A DNA stretch of 58,198 nucleotides from a virus. Location: IMG/VR virus record IMGVR_UViG_3300020215_000057, positions 1-58,198 of that record, one strand, 5' to 3'. The position numbers and the translations under genes are program-made. The first letter of the stretch is position 1. The number at the start of each line of letters is the position of its first letter. The notes under the pieces were generated by a model that searched no databases, was not told the DNA's origin, and worked only from the letters and a program-made list of their open reading frames with translations. Of this stretch, positions 54,779 to 58,198 are shown in pieces.

Positions 54779-56939
54779 ACTTAAAGAGCTTACGGAGCTT
54801 AACGAACTCTACGATCGCGCTGATATGACCGATAAGAAGGTCTTTGCTGAAATGAAAAGCAATATCCTTCTCATAAATAACGAGCATTATAAAAAGTATT
54901 CGACAAAGCTCGACGCTACACTGAGAAACGCTGGCGTTAGCAAAGATCGGCGCCTTCGCCTAACTAAGAACCACACGCAGAAGATCACCTCAGACATCAA
55001 GGATATCTTTGTTTCTCAGATGTCAGCCTTTAAGCCCTGCCCTCGTAACGAGAACGAGATGTCAGATTCAAAGGCCGCGGAGCTTGCAAACTCTGTATGG
55101 CAGTGGGGTAGTGAAAAGATCGAGTGGGATGATTTTGTCGATCGTGCGGTGAATAGCTTTGTCGATATTGGCGAGGTTGGCTCTAAGGTATTCTGGGATC
55201 CGAACGCTGGCGACATAAAGGGTTATAATCAAAAAGTAACGGCTGAGGGTTTGCCTCTATTTCAAACGCCAGATGGTCAGATTACAACTCAATCGCAAGA
55301 TCAGATGGGCCTTATCAAGTATGCGCCTTTAGCTGATAAATCAAAGCCTGTTTTTTCAGGGCGCCTTTTGGTTGAGCCGCTTTATTGCTTTAACCTTCTT
55401 CGCGATCCTTCAGCGCAGTTAATGAAGAATTCCCCTGTAGTGATTTATCGCCACATGAAGGATCTTAAGGCTGCAAAACTTTTGGCGAAGGATGAGGAGA
55501 CGAAGAATAAGGTCATCGAGAGTGCGAACCGCACCTATAAAATCTTCGATTCCACGAGCGGCGAGTTCTATGATTCTAAAAATCAAGTAATGATAAGGGA
55601 GTTTTACTATAGGCCATGTCACGAATATCCACGCGGTTATTTCTACATATGCACCGAGGATGCGATCCTCGATCATGGAGAAATACCCTTCGGTGATCTT
55701 GGTGAGATTGCCTTCCCTATTAAGCACACAGGCTACGACATTATTGAAACTAGCCCGCGCTATGCCTCGCCAATCAGACCACTACGCCCACTTCAGGCTG
55801 AGGTGAATCGCACGGCCTCGAGCGAAGCTGAAACACAGATCACTATGGGCCCAGATAAGGTGTTCCTCAAGGTCGGTGGCACGATCACTAAGGGTGCAGA
55901 GATGGCAGGGATGAGGGCCTATCACACCTCAGGGCCCGCGCCAACGGTTGTTCCTGGTCGTTCAGGCCAGCAGTATGTTGGAACTCTAGAGCGTGCGATT
56001 AGTGAAATGTACTTAATCGCAAAGCTCCCGGAGAACGCCAATCCTACGGCGAATGTCACCGATCCTAGAAGTGAGCTTTATAAGTCGGTTCGTCAGAAGG
56101 CTAGATTCTCGCGCCAACTTTCTCGTCTTGAGCGCTATTTCAAGTCCATCGTGAATACCTGGATATTCCTTGCTCAGAAGTATCTCGACGATCAGGAAGT
56201 GATCAAGGCCACTGGTAAGTCTGAGGCTGTGAACATTCCTGAGTTTAAGCAAATCGAATCAAGCGATTTGGCGATTAAGATCGAGCCCGTGAGTGGTGAT
56301 TACAACACCATGTTCGGAAAGTCCTTAGAGATCGAGATGATCGCGCAGTATCTGGGTAAAGATTTGCCAGATGATATGAAGGCCGCTTTAGTGCGAAGCC
56401 TACCGTTCATGAATAAGGAGCCTGTCATTCAGCAATTGATGACCCAGTACGATGCTCCGATGAACATGCTCTTGGCACTGGATCGTGGCGAGGATCATAT
56501 TCCTAATAAGTACTCTGATGAAACCGTAATGCTCAAAGCGCTTTACCTGAGACTTCAAAAAGCGGATTACGATCTTCTGCCGCCTGAGGTTCAGGCTAAG
56601 TACGCTGAAGTGATCACCGCCTATGAAGAGATCGCAGCGATGAAGGCTGAGGAAGCTCTTCGTTTACAGAAGGGTATGATCCCTACGGGCGGAAATCTCG
56701 TCAAGGTCGATTACTACATCATGGATGAAAACGGTAAGCAGATCCGCGGTACCTTCCCTTCTGAGTCGCTTGATTGGTTGAAAGAGACCATAGCAGCGCA
56801 GGGGATGGCACAAGAGCGCCTTGAACAAATGGCAAATTCTCAAGGCCTAGTCGATATCGGAAGCCAAGTTCCATCACTTAATGAACCTAATATGCAGCAA
56901 CAACAAATTCCAATGGAGGGAATGAATGGAAGTTTCTAA
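54768..56939 (+). CDS. phage B portal protein
   Basis: A 723-aa protein, GTG start. The layout (helical N-terminus, LTKNHTQKITSDIKDIFVSQ early, central beta wing, RSGQQYVGTLERAISEMYLI, Gln/Met-rich C-terminus) and position between the terminase and scaffold genes fit a podovirus portal. It is not close to the phage A portal. It forms the DNA channel. Confidence 0.85.
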   Translation: MEIKLKELTELNELYDRADMTDKKVFAEMKSNILLINNEHYKKYSTKLDATLRNAGVSKDRRLRLTKNHTQKITSDIKDIFVSQMSAFKPCPRNENEMSDSKAAELANSVWQWGSEKIEWDDFVDRAVNSFVDIGEVGSKVFWDPNAGDIKGYNQKVTAEGLPLFQTPDGQITTQSQDQMGLIKYAPLADKSKPVFSGRLLVEPLYCFNLLRDPSAQLMKNSPVVIYRHMKDLKAAKLLAKDEETKNKVIESANRTYKIFDSTSGEFYDSKNQVMIREFYYRPCHEYPRGYFYICTEDAILDHGEIPFGDLGEIAFPIKHTGYDIIETSPRYASPIRPLRPLQAEVNRTASSEAETQITMGPDKVFLKVGGTITKGAEMAGMRAYHTSGPAPTVVPGRSGQQYVGTLERAISEMYLIAKLPENANPTANVTDPRSELYKSVRQKARFSRQLSRLERYFKSIVNTWIFLAQKYLDDQEVIKATGKSEAVNIPEFKQIESSDLAIKIEPVSGDYNTMFGKSLEIEMIAQYLGKDLPDDMKAALVRSLPFMNKEPVIQQLMTQYDAPMNMLLALDRGEDHIPNKYSDETVMLKALYLRLQKADYDLLPPEVQAKYAEVITAYEEIAAMKAEEALRLQKGMIPTGGNLVKVDYYIMDENGKQIRGTFPSESLDWLKETIAAQGMAQERLEQMANSQGLVDIGSQVPSLNEPNMQQQQIPMEGMNGSF

Positions 56940-57858
56940 TGAAACCGTAATACCAGTAGACAACGCGAGCGAAGCCCCTGAGGCGACGCTTGAAATAGCT
57001 CAAAGCCAAGCGCCACTTTCTGATGAGGTGGCACCAGCGGTCAAAGCCGAGCCGGCACAGCCCGCCTATACGCCAGATTACACCTATAAGGTCGTAAACG
57101 AGGTTAAGGAGTTCGATCCAAGAATCAAGGGGCTTATTAAGTCTAAGGAAGATGAGCAGTGGGCACGCGACCTTGTAACGAAGGCTGAGGGCCTTGAAGT
57201 AAATAAACGAAATCTCGAGATGACAGCCCGCGAGCGCGATCAACTCAAAGCTGCGTACATGCCGCTTCAAAAGGACGTCACTCAAGTTTTACATATGATT
57301 GACAAAAAAGACTATCCTTCGCTGTTTGCTGTGCTTGGCGTGGATAAGAAGGACATTCTTCAGTGGGCCTATGAGGAAGTCACTGTACAGGAGTTGCCGG
57401 AACACCAAAGAAAGGCATATAATGAGCGAAACGAGCTTTCTCGCAAGCACTACACTCTTGAGCAGCAAAATCAAGAAATGCGCGAACAGCTTCAGCAAAT
57501 TCAGCTCACGCAACGCCAAACTGAGCTCACAAATATTGTAAATTCAGGCGATCACGCTTCGATCGTAAAAGAGTTCGACCAACGAAATGGTCCAAACGCT
57601 TTCTATAACGAGGTTGTTCGCAGAGGAGTAGCTCACGCTACGGCCACGGGAGAGACGAAATCTCCGCAAGATGTGATTAATGAAATTATCACTGTCTATG
57701 GTCTAAAGAGAGAGGCTCCAAAAGCTACGAATATGAGTTCAGGACAGGGCGCTTTACCAGTGATTCCGAACACCGGAAGTAGTGGTGCAGCTCCAGTCAT
57801 GAAAAAAATCAAAACGGTAGAGGAGATGAAGGCATACGCCCAAACCCTCGAAGACTAA
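56926..57858 (+). CDS. phage B scaffold-like protein
   Basis: A 310-aa protein. Acidic N-terminus (residues 1-50), central coiled coil (about 150-210, YTLEQQNQEMREQLQQIQLT), basic/helical end. Composition and position between portal and capsid fit a scaffold. Confidence 0.8.
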   Translation: MEVSNETVIPVDNASEAPEATLEIAQSQAPLSDEVAPAVKAEPAQPAYTPDYTYKVVNEVKEFDPRIKGLIKSKEDEQWARDLVTKAEGLEVNKRNLEMTARERDQLKAAYMPLQKDVTQVLHMIDKKDYPSLFAVLGVDKKDILQWAYEEVTVQELPEHQRKAYNERNELSRKHYTLEQQNQEMREQLQQIQLTQRQTELTNIVNSGDHASIVKEFDQRNGPNAFYNEVVRRGVAHATATGETKSPQDVINEIITVYGLKREAPKATNMSSGQGALPVIPNTGSSGAAPVMKKIKTVEEMKAYAQTLED

Positions 57859-57878
57859 TTTTTTCAATGGAGTGAAAA

Positions 57879-58198
57879 ATGACAGCCTCTTATAATGACA
57901 TGTTAAATGATCATTTACATTATGATCTATTAAAAGAAAAACTCGAAAAGAAGAACTACATCTGGAAAACCCTTGAGCATGACGACGACGTCAGTGGCGA
58001 TATCATCGTCCCTTTCGAATCTTCTCGTGCTTCAAGCGTTAAAGCCGGTGGCGGCCCTACTGCGGTATCTGCCATCTCTAAGCACGCTAACGTGCGCGGT
58101 TCAATTGCGTTCGCAAACCTTCCAAAGCGTTGGGGTTCACTTATCTTCAATTGGGAAGATATTTTAAACCACGATGGTCGCATAAAAGCAAAGAGCTA
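57879..58198 (+). CDS. phage B major capsid protein, N-terminal part
   Basis: The frame from ATG 57879 (after GGAG) is open to the window edge and codes for 106 residues. The segment IIVPFESSRASSVKAGGGPT is typical of a HK97-type coat E-loop region in podoviruses. Position after the scaffold supports the call. The C-terminal part is outside the window. Confidence 0.7.
   Translation, partial: MTASYNDMLNDHLHYDLLKEKLEKKNYIWKTLEHDDDVSGDIIVPFESSRASSVKAGGGPTAVSAISKHANVRGSIAFANLPKRWGSLIFNWEDILNHDGRIKAKS

Overview
The window is phage DNA from end to end, and I see no bacterial housekeeping gene. It holds two different tailed-phage genomes. Phage A covers about 1-42,444 and looks like a complete, temperate, P22-type podovirus of ordinary size. 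Phage B starts at about 42,445 and runs off the right edge inside its capsid gene. Each has its own large terminase, portal, scaffold-like protein, capsid protein and integrase, so one virion cannot explain the whole window. It is either two neighbouring prophages, a mosaic replicon, or an assembly join. The host is Gram-negative: several products have lipobox signal peptides, and the lysis region has a spanin-like lipoprotein. Mid-range GC and the small Gly/Ser-rich lipoproteins would fit a Bdellovibrio-like host, but that is only a weak guess.

Phage A layout. Positions 1-3.8 kb hold accessory cluster 1, a run of tiny overlapping genes (coiled coils, zinc knuckles, single-TM peptides) ending in a structured intergenic RNA. 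Positions 4.2-8.1 kb hold a ParB-methyltransferase fusion and the terminase subunits. Positions 8.1-21.9 kb hold portal, scaffold, coat, head-closure proteins (gp4 and gp10 types), fibres and three ejection-type proteins. Positions 21.9-24.7 kb are the lysis region (membrane proteins, spanin-like lipoprotein, CHAP endolysin, an inserted HNH endonuclease, a peptidoglycan-binding membrane protein). Positions 24.7-27.3 kb hold a second set of fibre genes and a metallophosphoesterase. Positions 27.3-30.2 kb are the lysogeny and cargo region (RHH plus DUF4160 pair, two lipoproteins, an XRE repressor facing a Cro-like gene across TGTACA operators). Positions 30.3-34.4 kb are early genes, a possible recombinase, a structured RNA, an excisionase-like HTH, a tyrosine integrase and an attP carrying the 3' half of a tRNA-Leu(UAA). 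Positions 34.6-39.1 kb hold replication genes (initiator-like protein, archaeo-eukaryotic-type primase, RecA-fold helicase, RusA-like resolvase). Positions 39.2-42.4 kb are accessory cluster 2, a diverged duplicate of cluster 1.

Phage B layout. Positions 42.5-46.3 kb hold a second metallophosphoesterase, an HExxH protein, a RuvC-like resolvase and a glycine-rich fibre module. Positions 46.3-50.5 kb are a leftward operon of about a dozen small genes, including an XRE protein and a catalytic-core-only integrase. A control region of about 650 bp follows. Positions 51.1-58.2 kb hold the rightward head genes. Between the presumed small terminase and the large terminase lies a Kua/CarF/PEDS1-type lipid desaturase. 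This family in animals and myxobacteria makes the vinyl-ether bond of plasmalogens, and it is the most surprising gene here.

The strongest unexplained signals are: (i) the desaturase inside a phage packaging module; (ii) a 20-bp near-palindrome of the form TGCT-N12-AGCA, found five times in phage B, three of them 15-19 nt before the first gene of a rightward unit; (iii) a pair of related structured intergenic RNAs at 32.7 and 42.0 kb; and (iv) the two diverged accessory clusters, where two genes of one copy look like deletion fusions of neighbouring genes in the other.
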